A stretch of DNA of 64,000 nucleotides from Aridibacter sp965216195 (GCA_965216195.1 OZ244151.1:3410001-3474000), one strand, 5' to 3'; shown: positions 25,039 through 33,149, counted from the first letter of the stretch. The notes: generated from the sequence alone by a model not told the origin. Made by a program: numbers and translations.

Positions 25039-25509
25039 ATGAAAATATCTGCACAAGAAGAATATGGTTTGAGGTGTTTGGTCCAGCTGGCAAACCTGGG
25101 TGACAACGAGACTTTAACCTTGCCGGAGATTTCAAAACGCGAGGGGATTTCGCAGGCCAACGCCGGAAAGCTTATGTGGCTTTTGAGCAAAGGCGACTTC
25201 GTAAAAGCGACCCGCGGAACGAAAGGCGGCTACTCACTGTCTCGACCGTCGGAAGACATTTATTTGAGTGAGGTAATTAAGGTCTTAGACGACGACGAAA
25301 TCGAGGGACACTGCGGCAGCTACACGGGTGTAAAAGATTCATGTGTGCACACTGGAGATTGTGGAATCAGACCGGTAATTGTTGGGCTTCACGAGATAGT
25401 TCAAAACGCCCTTTCGAATATCACGCTTGCTCAGCTTGTCGGAACCGAGCGAAAGGTGGACGAGAGATTTCATAAGATTCAAGGCTTACATTCAACATTG
25501 AACATTTAA
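25039..25509 (+). CDS. Rrf2-family Fe-S cluster-sensing regulator (IscR/SufR-like)
   Basis: A 156-residue winged-helix regulator. The N-terminal MKISAQEEYGLRCLVQLA and the recognition region REGISQANAGKLMWLLSKG are Rrf2 hallmarks, and TRGTKGGYSLSRP forms the wing. Cys92, Cys102 and Cys108 are spaced like the cluster-binding cysteines of IscR-type proteins. It is the first gene of the suf region, so it very likely senses Fe-S status and controls sufBCDSU. The palindrome upstream is a candidate site for autoregulation. The C-terminal tail of about 25 residues is basic. Confidence 0.93.
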   Translation: MKISAQEEYGLRCLVQLANLGDNETLTLPEISKREGISQANAGKLMWLLSKGDFVKATRGTKGGYSLSRPSEDIYLSEVIKVLDDDEIEGHCGSYTGVKDSCVHTGDCGIRPVIVGLHEIVQNALSNITLAQLVGTERKVDERFHKIQGLHSTLNI

Positions 25510-25522
25510 CAGGGAAGAATTA

Positions 25523-25607
25523 GCCACGGAGGACACAGAGGGCACCGAGCGAGAAAGTGGTTTAAGAGGACGCTATAAAAACTCCTTTCCTCTGTGAACT
25601 CTGTGGC
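25523..25607. repeat. Hairpin repeat, family C, copy 1
   Basis: Imperfect inverted arms of 19 nt (25523-25541 and 25589-25607; type agccacagagcacacagag) lie between rrf2 and sufB, ending 8 nt before the sufB ATG. The same family recurs at 33654-33764. As RNA it would form a stem next to the sufB start site. Confidence 0.8.
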
Positions 25608-25615
25608 AAGAAAAT

Positions 25616-27055
25616 ATGTCAACAGCAACAGAATTTTTAAAAGACAGGGAATACAAATACGGTTTTACGACCGACATTGAAACGGAAGTAATTCCGAAAG
25701 GGTTATCCGAAGACACGATTCGTCTTATTTCGGCGAAGAAAAATGAGCCTGAGTGGATGTTGGAGTTTCGTCTGAAGGCCTATCGCCATTGGCTGAAAAT
25801 GGAAGAGCCTGATTACTGGGCAAACTTTGAATACCCTAAAGTAGATTTCCAAGATATTGCCTATTACGCCGCTCCGAAAGAAAAGGAGAAGAAAAAGTCT
25901 TTGGACGAGGTTGATCCGGAATTGCTTGAGACTTTCGATAAGCTCGGCATTCCTTTAAGCGAGCAAAAAATGCTTGCGAATGTTGCGGTCGATGCGGTTT
26001 TTGATTCGGTTTCGGTTGCGACAACTTTCAAAGAAAAACTAAAAGAAGCGGGCGTGATTTTTATGCCGTTTTCCGAGGCGGTTGAAGAGCATCCTGAGCT
26101 GATCAAGAAGTACCTTGGCTCAGTTGTGCCGACTTCGGATAATTTCTACGCGGCATTGAATTCGGCAGTTTTCTCGGATGGCTCGTTTGTGTTTATTCCA
26201 AAAGGTGTTACATGCCCGATGGAATTATCGACATATTTCCGTATAAATACACAGGAATCCGGGCAGTTTGAAAGAACGCTGATTGTTGCAGAAGAAGGAA
26301 GCTATGTTGCCTATAACGAAGGGTGTACTGCTCCGCAATTCGATACAAACCAAATGCACGCGGCGGTTGTTGAATTAGTTGCGTTAGACGATGCTGAGAT
26401 CAAATATTCGACCGTGCAAAATTGGTATGCAGGAGACGAAAACGGGAAAGGCGGAATTTATAATTTCGTAACAAAACGCGGTGCTTGCCGCGGAAAAAAT
26501 TCGAAGATCTCGTGGACACAGGTTGAGACCGGTTCGGCGATCACCTGGAAATATCCTTCGGTGATATTGCAAGGTGATAACTCAATCGGCGAATTTTATT
26601 CGGTGGCTTTGACCAATAATGCACAAGTTGCCGACACGGGAACAAAGATGATTCACCTCGGCAAAAACACTTCTTCGACGATTATTTCAAAGGGAATCTC
26701 GGCAGGAAAATCGAATAATTCCTATCGCGGTTTGGTGAAAGTGATGCCGAAAGCGGAAGGGACGAGAAATTATACGCAATGCGATTCGATGCTCATCGGC
26801 GACAAATGTGAGGCAAATACTTTTCCTTATATAGAGGTAATGAACAACACCGCACAGGTAGAACACGAAGCGACAACTTCGAAGATTTCGGAAGATCAGT
26901 TGTTTTATCTGCAGCAGCGTGGGCTAAGTGAAGAAGATTCTATCTCATTGATTATCAACGGATTTTGCAAAGAAGTTTTCCGTGAACTACCTATGGAATA
27001 TGCAGTCGAGGCACAGAAACTTTTGGGCTTGAAGTTGGAAGGGAGTGTTGGTTAA
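25616..27055 (+). CDS. sufB: Fe-S cluster assembly protein SufB
   Basis: SufB is the scaffold subunit of the SufBC2D complex that builds Fe-S clusters in the cytosol. The 479 residues match the usual length. Landmarks are VVPTSDNFYAALNSAVFSDG, FIPKGVTCPMELSTYFRIN, ETGSAITWKYPS and the C-terminal NTAQVEHEATTSKISEDQLF and FCKEVFRELPMEYAVEAQKL. It is the first biosynthetic gene after rrf2. A family A hairpin starts immediately at its stop codon. Confidence 0.97.
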   Translation: MSTATEFLKDREYKYGFTTDIETEVIPKGLSEDTIRLISAKKNEPEWMLEFRLKAYRHWLKMEEPDYWANFEYPKVDFQDIAYYAAPKEKEKKKSLDEVDPELLETFDKLGIPLSEQKMLANVAVDAVFDSVSVATTFKEKLKEAGVIFMPFSEAVEEHPELIKKYLGSVVPTSDNFYAALNSAVFSDGSFVFIPKGVTCPMELSTYFRINTQESGQFERTLIVAEEGSYVAYNEGCTAPQFDTNQMHAAVVELVALDDAEIKYSTVQNWYAGDENGKGGIYNFVTKRGACRGKNSKISWTQVETGSAITWKYPSVILQGDNSIGEFYSVALTNNAQVADTGTKMIHLGKNTSSTIISKGISAGKSNNSYRGLVKVMPKAEGTRNYTQCDSMLIGDKCEANTFPYIEVMNNTAQVEHEATTSKISEDQLFYLQQRGLSEEDSISLIINGFCKEVFRELPMEYAVEAQKLLGLKLEGSVG

Positions 27056-27134
27056 TGCGGAAACACGCACGGAGTAAGTGTGTTTCTTGGACCGCATTGA
27101 TGAAGAACACCCTTACTTCGTGCGGGTTTCCGCA
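27056..27134. repeat. Hairpin repeat, family A, copy 1
   Basis: Two 28-nt inverted arms (27056-27083 and 27107-27134) match at about 25 of 28 positions, with a 23-nt loop. The outer ends are tgcggaaac/gtttccgca. It fills the junction from sufB to the next small gene, ending 9 nt before that gene's ATG. Other copies are at 32321-32417 and 33085-33149. Confidence 0.88.
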
Positions 27135-27143
27135 AAGGAATTT

Positions 27144-27392
27144 ATGCAGTTTTTGCAATATTACGGAATTGACTGGATTGCGACCGTCTGTGGTTTGACG
27201 GGCGTTTATTTGTTGGGCAACAAAAACAAGACTGGGTTTGTGCTTTTTATGATCGCAAGCATCAGTTGGGTAACTTTCGGGGTTTTAACGAAAAGCGTGC
27301 CGGTGGTGATTGGAAGCTCGATATTCTTCTTCATGCATTTGAGGGGATTTATAAACTGGCTGAGAGACGAGAAGGTTGCGTCGGGGGCTTAA
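27144..27392 (+). CDS. Small membrane protein within the suf operon
   Basis: An 82-residue protein with about three hydrophobic segments: IDWIATVCGLTGVYLLG, GFVLFMIASISWVTFGVL and VPVVIGSSIFFFMHLRGFINW. ATG 27144 follows AAAGGA and excludes upstream codons that would translate the family A hairpin. The pattern is faintly like half of a PnuC-type transporter, but the similarity is too weak to name it. It lies between sufB and sufC in the same direction. No link with Fe-S assembly is known to me. Confidence 0.7.
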   Translation: MQFLQYYGIDWIATVCGLTGVYLLGNKNKTGFVLFMIASISWVTFGVLTKSVPVVIGSSIFFFMHLRGFINWLRDEKVASGA

Positions 27393-27503
27393 CCGCAAAG
27401 GTCGCGGAGGACGCAAAGAAATTGCCACGAATTTACGCGAATCAGCGCGAATAAGAATTGTAGGGGCGACGGCTTATCTTCGCCCGTGAGCGAAGCGAAA
27501 AAA
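27391..27503. repeat. Composite intergenic repeat, family B, copy 1
   Basis: It joins three parts: a ccgcaaaggtcgcgga-type stretch, a cgaatttacgcgaatcagcg stretch, and a terminal module taggggcgac...tcgcccgtgagcgaagcg with a gggcga/tcgccc stem (27464-27469 and 27480-27485). It ends at the sufC start codon. Relatives are at 28268, 28988 and 30421. Confidence 0.82.
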
Positions 27504-27505
27504 TT

Positions 27506-28258
27506 ATGTTATTGGAAGTAAAAGATTTATACGTTGCTGTTGAAGGCACAAACATTTTGAAGGGTTTGAACCTCGAGGTAAAACGCGGCGAAGTTCACGC
27601 GATTATGGGACCTAATGGTTCGGGGAAATCTACGCTGGCAAAGATTCTTGCAGGGCATCCGAGCTATGAAGTGACCAAAGGCGAGATTCTTTACGACGGC
27701 AAGGATTTGCTTGAGACGGATCGGGACGAGCGTGCAAGAGACGGTGTTTTTATGGCGTTTCAATACCCGGTTGAAGTTCCCGGTGTTTCGAATTCTCAAT
27801 TTTTGCGTCTCGCTTACAACGAGAAAATGAAACACGAGGGCGGCGAAGAATTAGATCCGCTTGAGTTTAACGATCTGCTGAAAGAAAAAGCAAAAGTCGT
27901 TGAGATGGATCCTAAATTTTTTAAGCGTTCGGTAAACGTAGGTTTTTCGGGCGGCGAGAAAAAGCGAAACGAGATTCTTCAAATGGCGGTGCTTGAACCA
28001 AAATTAGCCTTACTGGATGAAACCGATTCGGGACTCGATATTGACGCATTGCGTGTCGTGGCAAACGGGGTTAACAAACTCAAATCTGAAGAAAACGGAA
28101 TCATTTTGGTAACGCACTATCAAAGGCTTCTCGATTACATCGTGCCGGATTTTGTGCATGTTCTTGCTGGCGGCAAGATCGTAAAAGAAGGCGGAAAAGA
28201 ATTGGCTCTTGAGCTTGAAGAAAAGGGCTACGATTGGGTAAAAGCGGCTGGCAAATAA
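27506..28258 (+). CDS. sufC: Fe-S assembly ATPase SufC
   Basis: A 250-residue ABC-type ATPase of the SufBCD complex. It has Walker A GPNGSGKSTLAK, a Q-loop FQYPVEVPGVSN, the SufC form of the signature FSGGEKKRNEILQM, Walker B LALLDETDSGLDIDAL and the switch His in VTHYQRLLDY. Length and motifs are canonical. SufC drives conformational change of SufB-SufD in the cytosol. It is flanked on both sides by family B repeats instead of the usual tight coupling of sufB-sufC-sufD. Confidence 0.97.
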   Translation: MLLEVKDLYVAVEGTNILKGLNLEVKRGEVHAIMGPNGSGKSTLAKILAGHPSYEVTKGEILYDGKDLLETDRDERARDGVFMAFQYPVEVPGVSNSQFLRLAYNEKMKHEGGEELDPLEFNDLLKEKAKVVEMDPKFFKRSVNVGFSGGEKKRNEILQMAVLEPKLALLDETDSGLDIDALRVVANGVNKLKSEENGIILVTHYQRLLDYIVPDFVHVLAGGKIVKEGGKELALELEEKGYDWVKAAGK

Positions 28259-28267
28259 GATTTTTTG

Positions 28268-28364
28268 CCCGCGAATTAACGCGAAAAGACGCGAATCAAA
28301 GAAAAAATTTTGATTAAATTTGTAGGGGCAGGTCGTGTGCCTGCCCAATGAGCGAAGCGAAAAA
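28268..28364. repeat. Composite intergenic repeat, family B, copy 2 (covarying stem)
   Basis: It begins cccgcgaattaacgcg and ends with the shared tail gagcgaagcgaaaaa form. The internal stem is gggcagg/cctgccc (28326-28332 and 28340-28346) in place of gggcga/tcgccc of copies 1 and 3. Both sides changed together, so pairing is kept. It lies between sufC and the methyltransferase-like gene. Confidence 0.82.
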
Positions 28365-28376
28365 TAGTTTGAAAAC

Positions 28377-28979
28377 ATGGAGCAAGTGTTGCGCATCGGA
28401 TTGCCGATCTATTTTGTTGCGTTTTTCGCAGTTGGATTCTTCTGGCGTTCGTATGTCGTTTGGAAAAAGACGGGCGTAAACCCTTATGTGCTTGGCAGAT
28501 CAGATAGTGCGTATGACTATTTGGGCTTTGCCTACCGGCTCAGTTTGGCGATGAACTTAATCGCGATTGTTTTCTATTCGTTTATCCCGACGTTTTACGA
28601 ACACATCGCACCGATCCATTGGCTTGAAAAATTGCCCACTCGCATTTTTGGGCTGTTTCTACTTTTCGCAACGCTCCTCTGGATTGCAATAGCACAGAAG
28701 CAGATGGGCAGTTCTTGGCGAGTGGGGATTGACAACGAAAACAAAACCAAATTGGTTAATCGAGGGCTTTTTACGATTTCGAGGAACCCGATATTTTTTG
28801 GGATGCGAATTGCAGTCTTCGGATTTTTTCTCGCGTTGCCAAACGTGTTGACGTTTTGCTCGATGGTTTTAAGCGAAGTGTTGATGCAAATCCAGGTACG
28901 GCTCGAAGAAGAGCATTTAGAGAAACTCCACGGCGAGAAATATTTGGAATATAAGCGAAAAGTGCGGCGTTGGATATAA
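28377..28979 (+). CDS. ICMT/PEMT-like membrane methyltransferase family protein
   Basis: A 200-residue integral membrane protein with about five spans. The C-terminal part has the family signature LFTISRNPIFFGMRIAVFGF and the cofactor-side EEEHLEKLHGEKYLEYKRKVRRWI, as in isoprenylcysteine carboxyl methyltransferase-like bacterial proteins that use S-adenosylmethionine. Bacterial members methylate diverse or unknown substrates. It lies between sufC and sufD in the same orientation, without a known role in Fe-S assembly. Confidence 0.85.
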   Translation: MEQVLRIGLPIYFVAFFAVGFFWRSYVVWKKTGVNPYVLGRSDSAYDYLGFAYRLSLAMNLIAIVFYSFIPTFYEHIAPIHWLEKLPTRIFGLFLLFATLLWIAIAQKQMGSSWRVGIDNENKTKLVNRGLFTISRNPIFFGMRIAVFGFFLALPNVLTFCSMVLSEVLMQIQVRLEEEHLEKLHGEKYLEYKRKVRRWI

Positions 28980-28987
28980 GAATATTG

Positions 28988-29070
28988 CCCGCGAATTTAC
29001 GCGAATAAACGGTAGATAAGAATTGTAGGGGCGACGGCTTGTCCTCGCCCGTGAGCCGAATGGCGAAAAA
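28988..29070. repeat. Composite intergenic repeat, family B, copy 3
   Basis: It starts with cccgcgaatttacgcgaata and ends with a gggcga/tcgccc stem (29029-29034 and 29045-29050) and a gtgagccgaatggcgaaaaa tail, in which the usual gagcgaagcg is disturbed. It is placed right before the sufD start. Confidence 0.8.
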
Positions 29071-29079
29071 GTTTTAAAA

Positions 29080-30411
29080 ATGAGTTTACAAGTAGGAAAA
29101 GAAACGATTTATAACGCACGATTTCAAGAGAGCATTGAAGGATCAGATCAACCGGATTGGTTGATCGAACTACGCAAAAAAGCGTTTGATCATTTTACTG
29201 AAAACGGCTTTCCGACAACGAAAGATGAAGAGTGGAAATACACTGACATCGCTTCGCTCGTCAGTTCGGAGTTTGGGGTTCCGAGTTCCGAGTCAGAACC
29301 GTCTGCGTTAGCGGGTGGGCTTAGCATTGAAACAAAAGACCTCTTAGATGAAATCGATATTGAAACGGGGAATCGCATTGTTTTTATCGACGGTATTTTG
29401 CATTCCGAGCTCAGCAAACTCTCCGGTCTTCCGGAAGGTGTAAAGGTTTTGAGCTTTCCCAAAGCCTCTCAAGACGAAACCTTTAAAGCGAATTTTTCGA
29501 AATCAGTAGAATTTGATTTTAATGGGTTCACCGCTTTAAACACAGCTTTTGCGAACCAAGGCGTTTTTATACACGTTCCTAAAAACGTGAAGGTCGAAGA
29601 TCCGATTCACATAATCTTTTTGGGTGAAACGGATACGGCAAATTTCACGCGAATTTTATACGTGGGCGAAACGGGCAGCGAAGCGCAGATCATCGAGAAT
29701 TACCGTCGAACGAGCGAAGCGAAGTATTTTACAAACGCCGTCGTTGAGATCAACCTGGCTGATAACGCTAAGCTTGTTCACCCAAGAGTCCAACGCGAAT
29801 CGCACGAGGCTTTTCACATTGTTACAGCCAATACAAACCTTGGTCGGACAAGCATTTACGACAACACAAACATCACGCTTGGCGGAAAACTTTCGCGGCA
29901 CGATATAAATTTGAGCTTTAACGATGAGGGCGGAGAGGCTTGGATCGACGGGCTTTATTTGGTCGAGGACAGGCAGCATACTGACACGCATTCGCGAATC
30001 GATCACCGCGTAAAAAACTGCTATTCGCACCAAAATTACAAGGGCATCTTAGACGGAAAATCGCGAGCGGTGTTTAACGGAAAGGTTTATGTGCACGAAA
30101 ACGCCAGCGGCACAGATGCTCAGCAATCGAATAAAAACCTTTTGCTTTCAAATGACGCCAGAGTCGATACTAAGCCGCAGCTTGAGATCTTTAACGACGA
30201 TGTAAAATGTGCCCATGGAGCAACCGTCGGGCAGCTTGAAGAAGAGGAATTGTTTTATCTCCTGAGCCGCGGTTTGAATGAGGCTTTGGCGAGGAATCTT
30301 TTAACTTATGGTTTTGCGGAAGAGATCATTGAAAAGATCGATATTCCTTCGATCAGAAAGCGTTTGGATGAAGCGGTGTTGAATCGTTTGCATGCGAGAT
30401 TGGAGGCTTAG
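29080..30411 (+). CDS. sufD: Fe-S cluster assembly protein SufD
   Basis: A 443-residue SufD, the SufB paralogue of the SufBC2D scaffold that is needed for iron entry. Landmarks are TKDEEWKYTDIASL near the N-terminus, VFIHVPKNVKVEDPIHIIF, the beta-helix stretch ending with DTHSRIDHRVKNCYSHQNYK, NKNLLLSNDARVDTKPQLEI and DDVKCAHGATVGQLEEEELF with the conserved C/H. Length is normal. It is separated from sufC by the methyltransferase-like gene. Confidence 0.96.
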   Translation: MSLQVGKETIYNARFQESIEGSDQPDWLIELRKKAFDHFTENGFPTTKDEEWKYTDIASLVSSEFGVPSSESEPSALAGGLSIETKDLLDEIDIETGNRIVFIDGILHSELSKLSGLPEGVKVLSFPKASQDETFKANFSKSVEFDFNGFTALNTAFANQGVFIHVPKNVKVEDPIHIIFLGETDTANFTRILYVGETGSEAQIIENYRRTSEAKYFTNAVVEINLADNAKLVHPRVQRESHEAFHIVTANTNLGRTSIYDNTNITLGGKLSRHDINLSFNDEGGEAWIDGLYLVEDRQHTDTHSRIDHRVKNCYSHQNYKGILDGKSRAVFNGKVYVHENASGTDAQQSNKNLLLSNDARVDTKPQLEIFNDDVKCAHGATVGQLEEEELFYLLSRGLNEALARNLLTYGFAEEIIEKIDIPSIRKRLDEAVLNRLHARLEA

Positions 30412-30420
30412 GAAGGTTTA

Positions 30421-30536
30421 ACCGCAAAGGACGCGAAGAACGCAAAGAAAAACTTACCCGCGAATTTACGCGAATCAACGCGAATAGGAATTGTAGGGGA
30501 GATGGCAGATCCAAAGCCCGTGAGCGAAGCGAAAAA
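30421..30536. repeat. Composite intergenic repeat, family B, copy 4 (degenerate)
   Basis: It follows sufD and has the ccgcaaaggacgcgaag and cgaatttacgcgaatcaacg parts, and the tail gtgagcgaagcgaaaaa. The stem module is damaged (ggggagatggcagatc), which by chance creates an ATG at 30502 and a false upstream extension of the next reading frame. Confidence 0.8.
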
Positions 30537-30550
30537 TTGGAGTGAGATTT

Positions 30551-30819
30551 ATGCCTGTAATTTCAATGTTTTATGGTTGATTGTAATGATGTATTACTTC
30601 GACAATCGAAGGCATCATCAGCCGCATATACATGTCAAATATGGTGAGCAAGAGGCGGTGGTTTCAATTCCTGACGGCGAATTGATGGAAGGCGAACTCC
30701 GTTCAAACAAGATGAAACTGGTGCAGGCTTGGATTGAAATTCATCAAGAAGATTTAATGGCGGATTGGGAGTTGGCAATTAACGGACAAGAGGTTTTTAA
30801 GATCGAACCGTTGAGGTAA
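30551..30819 (+). pseudogene. DUF4160 gene with an apparent frameshift near 30577
   Basis: Translation from ATG 30551 gives MPVISMFYG and then TGA at 30578. One frame over, the sequence continues LIVMMYYFDNRRHHQPHIHV and runs to the stop at 30819. Together this matches the usual DUF4160 start (MPVISMFYG-LIV-MYYFDN), so one base seems to be missing near 30577. Either the gene is broken or the base is a sequencing error. A shorter product from ATG 30586 also remains possible. The body (HIHVKYGE, VSIPDGEL, KMKLVQAWIEIHQEDL) is well conserved. It is followed by DUF2442, its common genomic partner. Confidence 0.7.
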
Positions 30820-30825
30820 AGAAAT

Positions 30826-31077
30826 ATGAAAAAAGTAATTTCCGCGAAAGCGAATGATGACTTTACATTGGATATTGAATTTAATGATGGAAGCTATAGA
30901 AAATTCGATATGAAGCCGTATTTGAAGTATCCGGTTTTTAGAAAACTGAACGAAATCACCTATTTCAAAAATATAAATGTTGCTTTTGATACGGTTCAAT
31001 GGGCAGACGAACAAGATATAAGTCCGGATACGCTATACCTTGAAAGCAACGTCATAACGGAAACGATCGAAGTATGA
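30826..31077 (+). CDS. DUF2442 protein
   Basis: An 83-residue protein, MKKVISAKANDDFTLDIEF through MKPYLKYPVFRKLNEITYF, matching DUF2442. DUF4160 and DUF2442 genes are often adjacent, and the pair has been suspected to be toxin-antitoxin-like; that role is not established. It starts 6 nt after the DUF4160 stop and its stop overlaps the sufS start (ATGA), so translation of sufS may be coupled to it. This ties an apparently unrelated gene pair firmly into the suf operon. Confidence 0.88.
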   Translation: MKKVISAKANDDFTLDIEFNDGSYRKFDMKPYLKYPVFRKLNEITYFKNINVAFDTVQWADEQDISPDTLYLESNVITETIEV

Positions 31078-32315
31078 GTGCAGTAAAAGAAATGAAAGAT
31101 TTTGACGTAAACAAAATTCGTGAAGATTTTCCCGTTTTGTCACAGGAGGTAAACGGGAAGCCATTGGTTTATATGGACAATACGGCATCTTCGCAAGTGC
31201 CGAATTTGGTGATCGAACGCGGTGCGGAGTATTTGAAAAAGGAGCATTCAAATGTGCATCGCGGGGTGCATTATTTATCGCAGAAGGCTACGAGCGAATA
31301 CGAAGCGGCACGCGAGAAGGTGAAGCGTTTTATCAACGCAAAGGAAGCGGCGGAGTGTGTTTTTGTTCGCGGCACGACCGAAGGCGTCAATCTGGTCGCG
31401 AGTGGGTTTGGACGTAAGTTTTTGGGTGAAGGCGACGAGATAATCATTTCGCAAATGGAGCATCATTCAAACATTGTTCCGTGGCAGATGGTCGCAGAGG
31501 AAACAGGAGCGAGGATTCGAGTGATTCCGATGATATATTCGGGTGAACTGATAATCGATGAATACGAAAATTTGCTGAACGAGAAAACAAAAATCGTCGC
31601 AATCGCACACGTTTCGAATTCGATTGGAACGATCAATCCGATTAAAGAAGTGATCGAAACAGCACATAAATTTGGCGTTCCGGTTTTGGTGGACGGAGCT
31701 CAAGCCGCACCGCATATGAGAATTGATGTTCAGGATTTGGATGCGGATTTTTACGCTTTTTCGGGACACAAAATGTTTGCCCCAACGGGAAGCGGTGTGC
31801 TATATGGCAAGCGAGAATTTTTGGAAAAAATGAATCCGTATCAGGGCGGCGGTTCGATTATTCGCAACGTAACTTTCGAGAAAACGACTTACGCAGGGAT
31901 ACCCGAAAAGTTTGAAGCGGGAACGCCTGCAATCGCTCCCAGTATCGGACTTGGTGCGGCGATTGATTATCTGAATTCGATCGATCTCGATGGCGCATTT
32001 GAGCACGAACACGAGCTGACAAATTATGCTCTCGAACGCCTTGCCGCACTCGATGGTGTAAAAATTATCGGAACAGCAGCCGAACGAGCCTCGGTCATTT
32101 CATTCACAATCGAAGACGTTCACCCGCATGACATCGGTACAATTTTAGACCAGGAAGGAATCGCCGTCCGTGCAGGACATCATTGTGCTCAACCCGTAAT
32201 GGATTTTTATCAAGTTCCCGCAACGGCTCGTGCAAGTTTTGCTTTTTACAATACGAAAGAGGAAGTTGATGCATTGTGTGATTCGATACAGAAAGTGGTT
32301 GATGTTTTTGCGTAA
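31074..32315 (+). CDS. sufS: Cysteine desulfurase SufS
   Basis: A 413-residue PLP enzyme that takes sulfur from cysteine, forming a persulfide for Fe-S assembly. It has NTASSQVPNLVIERGAEYL, the conserved HRGVHYLSQKAT, GTTEGVN, the PLP lysine in SGHKMFAPTGSGVLYGK and the persulfide-carrying Cys in RAGHHCAQPVM. Class II (SufS/CsdA) features are clear. Its ATG overlaps the DUF2442 stop by 4 nt. SufU downstream is its likely sulfur acceptor, and no SufE is seen. Confidence 0.96.
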   Translation: MSAVKEMKDFDVNKIREDFPVLSQEVNGKPLVYMDNTASSQVPNLVIERGAEYLKKEHSNVHRGVHYLSQKATSEYEAAREKVKRFINAKEAAECVFVRGTTEGVNLVASGFGRKFLGEGDEIIISQMEHHSNIVPWQMVAEETGARIRVIPMIYSGELIIDEYENLLNEKTKIVAIAHVSNSIGTINPIKEVIETAHKFGVPVLVDGAQAAPHMRIDVQDLDADFYAFSGHKMFAPTGSGVLYGKREFLEKMNPYQGGGSIIRNVTFEKTTYAGIPEKFEAGTPAIAPSIGLGAAIDYLNSIDLDGAFEHEHELTNYALERLAALDGVKIIGTAAERASVISFTIEDVHPHDIGTILDQEGIAVRAGHHCAQPVMDFYQVPATARASFAFYNTKEEVDALCDSIQKVVDVFA

Positions 32316-32320
32316 AGAAA

Positions 32321-32417
32321 TGCAGAAACACGCACGCAGTAAGTGTGTCGAAGACGAATGATGAGCGGGAGTTGGTATTGTTCAATAAAACACCCTTACT
32401 TCGTGCGGGTTTCCGCA
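32321..32417. repeat. Hairpin repeat, family A, copy 2
   Basis: Arms 32321-32348 and 32390-32417 repeat the sequence of copy 1, but the loop is 41 nt. It starts 5 nt after the sufS stop. The remaining 92 nt up to the cupin gene hold a short hairpin-like gtcgccgttggcgac (about 32472-32486) and no gene. Confidence 0.85.
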
Positions 32418-32509
32418 AGATTCTGAAAAATGTGGTGGTTAACTCTTTTCGGGGAGTGAATTGATTTTTATGTCGCCGTTGGCGACTTTCGGAAAAAGAA
32501 AGAAGTTTT

Positions 32510-32872
32510 ATGCAAAAGGTTAACCTCTCCGAAAAATTAGCGTTGATAAATGAGCATTGGTCGCCGAAGGTTGTTGCAGAACTCAATGGTCAGGAAGTTA
32601 AGGTCGTGAAATTTCAGGGTGAGTTTCCATGGCACCACCATGAAACGGAAGACGAGATGTTTATGGCACTCAAGGGAAGTTTTCGGTTGGAGTTTCGTGA
32701 AAAAACGGTTGAAATAAATGAAGGGGAGTTTATTGTTGTTCCACAAGGAGTCGAGCATCGACCGGTCGCTGATGAGGAAGTTGAAGTGATGCTTTTTGAG
32801 CCCGCGAATACTAGAAATACCGGGAATGTTGAGGACGAGAAATTTACAGCTCGGAATGTGGAGAAGATTTAA
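32510..32872 (+). CDS. Single-domain cupin protein
   Basis: A 120-residue small beta-barrel. Cupin motif 1 is visible as FPWHHHETEDEMFMALKGSF (the His and Glu metal ligands) and motif 2 as FIVVPQGVEHRPVADEEVEV. Length is that of stand-alone RmlC-type cupins, which bind a metal and may be enzymes or small-molecule sensors. It lies between sufS and sufU; a role in metal or sulfur metabolism would fit but is only inference. ATG 32510 follows an AAAGAAAGAAG purine stretch. Confidence 0.87.
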   Translation: MQKVNLSEKLALINEHWSPKVVAELNGQEVKVVKFQGEFPWHHHETEDEMFMALKGSFRLEFREKTVEINEGEFIVVPQGVEHRPVADEEVEVMLFEPANTRNTGNVEDEKFTARNVEKI

Positions 32873-32874
32873 CT

Positions 32875-33075
32875 TTGGAAGTTGGCTCAATCATAAAAAA
32901 TCTGGGTTTGTTGATCCTAATAGTTTGTGGGACAACGCTTTTGATTTATGAAGTTTATAGCTTTCTACCAGTTGAAAGTGAGCACAAATCTTTTTGGCTA
33001 AAAGTTTGTTTGGCATTGGGAATCGTATTCGGATTTGTTTTTTGGTTGATACTTCTCGGATGGGAGAAATTTTAG
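32875..33075 (+). CDS. Small two-span membrane protein
   Basis: A 66-residue protein, MEVGSIIKNLGLLILIVCGT with a second span VCLALGIVFGFVFWLILLGW. It starts with TTG at 32875, two bases after the cupin stop. No family is recognised. The tight spacing argues that it is translated with the cupin gene. Its short size and non-ATG start keep confidence modest. Confidence 0.55.
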   Translation: MEVGSIIKNLGLLILIVCGTTLLIYEVYSFLPVESEHKSFWLKVCLALGIVFGFVFWLILLGWEKF

Positions 33076-33084
33076 AAGATTTAA

Positions 33085-33149
33085 TGCGGAAACACGCACG
33101 GAGTAAGTGTGTGAAAAAGAAACACCCTTACTTCGTGCGGGTTTCTGCA
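33085..33149. repeat. Hairpin repeat, family A, copy 3
   Basis: Arms 33085-33112 and 33122-33149 with a 9-nt loop make this the most compact copy and potentially a very stable stem. It ends 10 nt before the sufU ATG, close to the spacing of copy 1 to its downstream gene (9 nt). Confidence 0.88.

Noticed and set aside
27078..27143. Earlier start for the small membrane protein (MCFLDRIDEEHP)
   Set aside because: These codons translate the family A hairpin; ATG 27144 with AAAGGA is the better start.
27144..27392. PnuC-type vitamin transporter assignment
   Set aside because: Only faint hydrophobic-pattern likeness and less than half the usual length.
27391..30536. CRISPR array or tRNA-like origin of the family B repeats
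   Set aside because: Copies lie kilobases apart between genes, have no regular spacers and show no tRNA cloverleaf or CCA end.
30502..30550. Upstream extension of the DUF4160 frame starting MADPKPVSEAKNWS
   Set aside because: It is translated from the degenerate family B repeat; the true family N-terminus lies in another frame at 30551.
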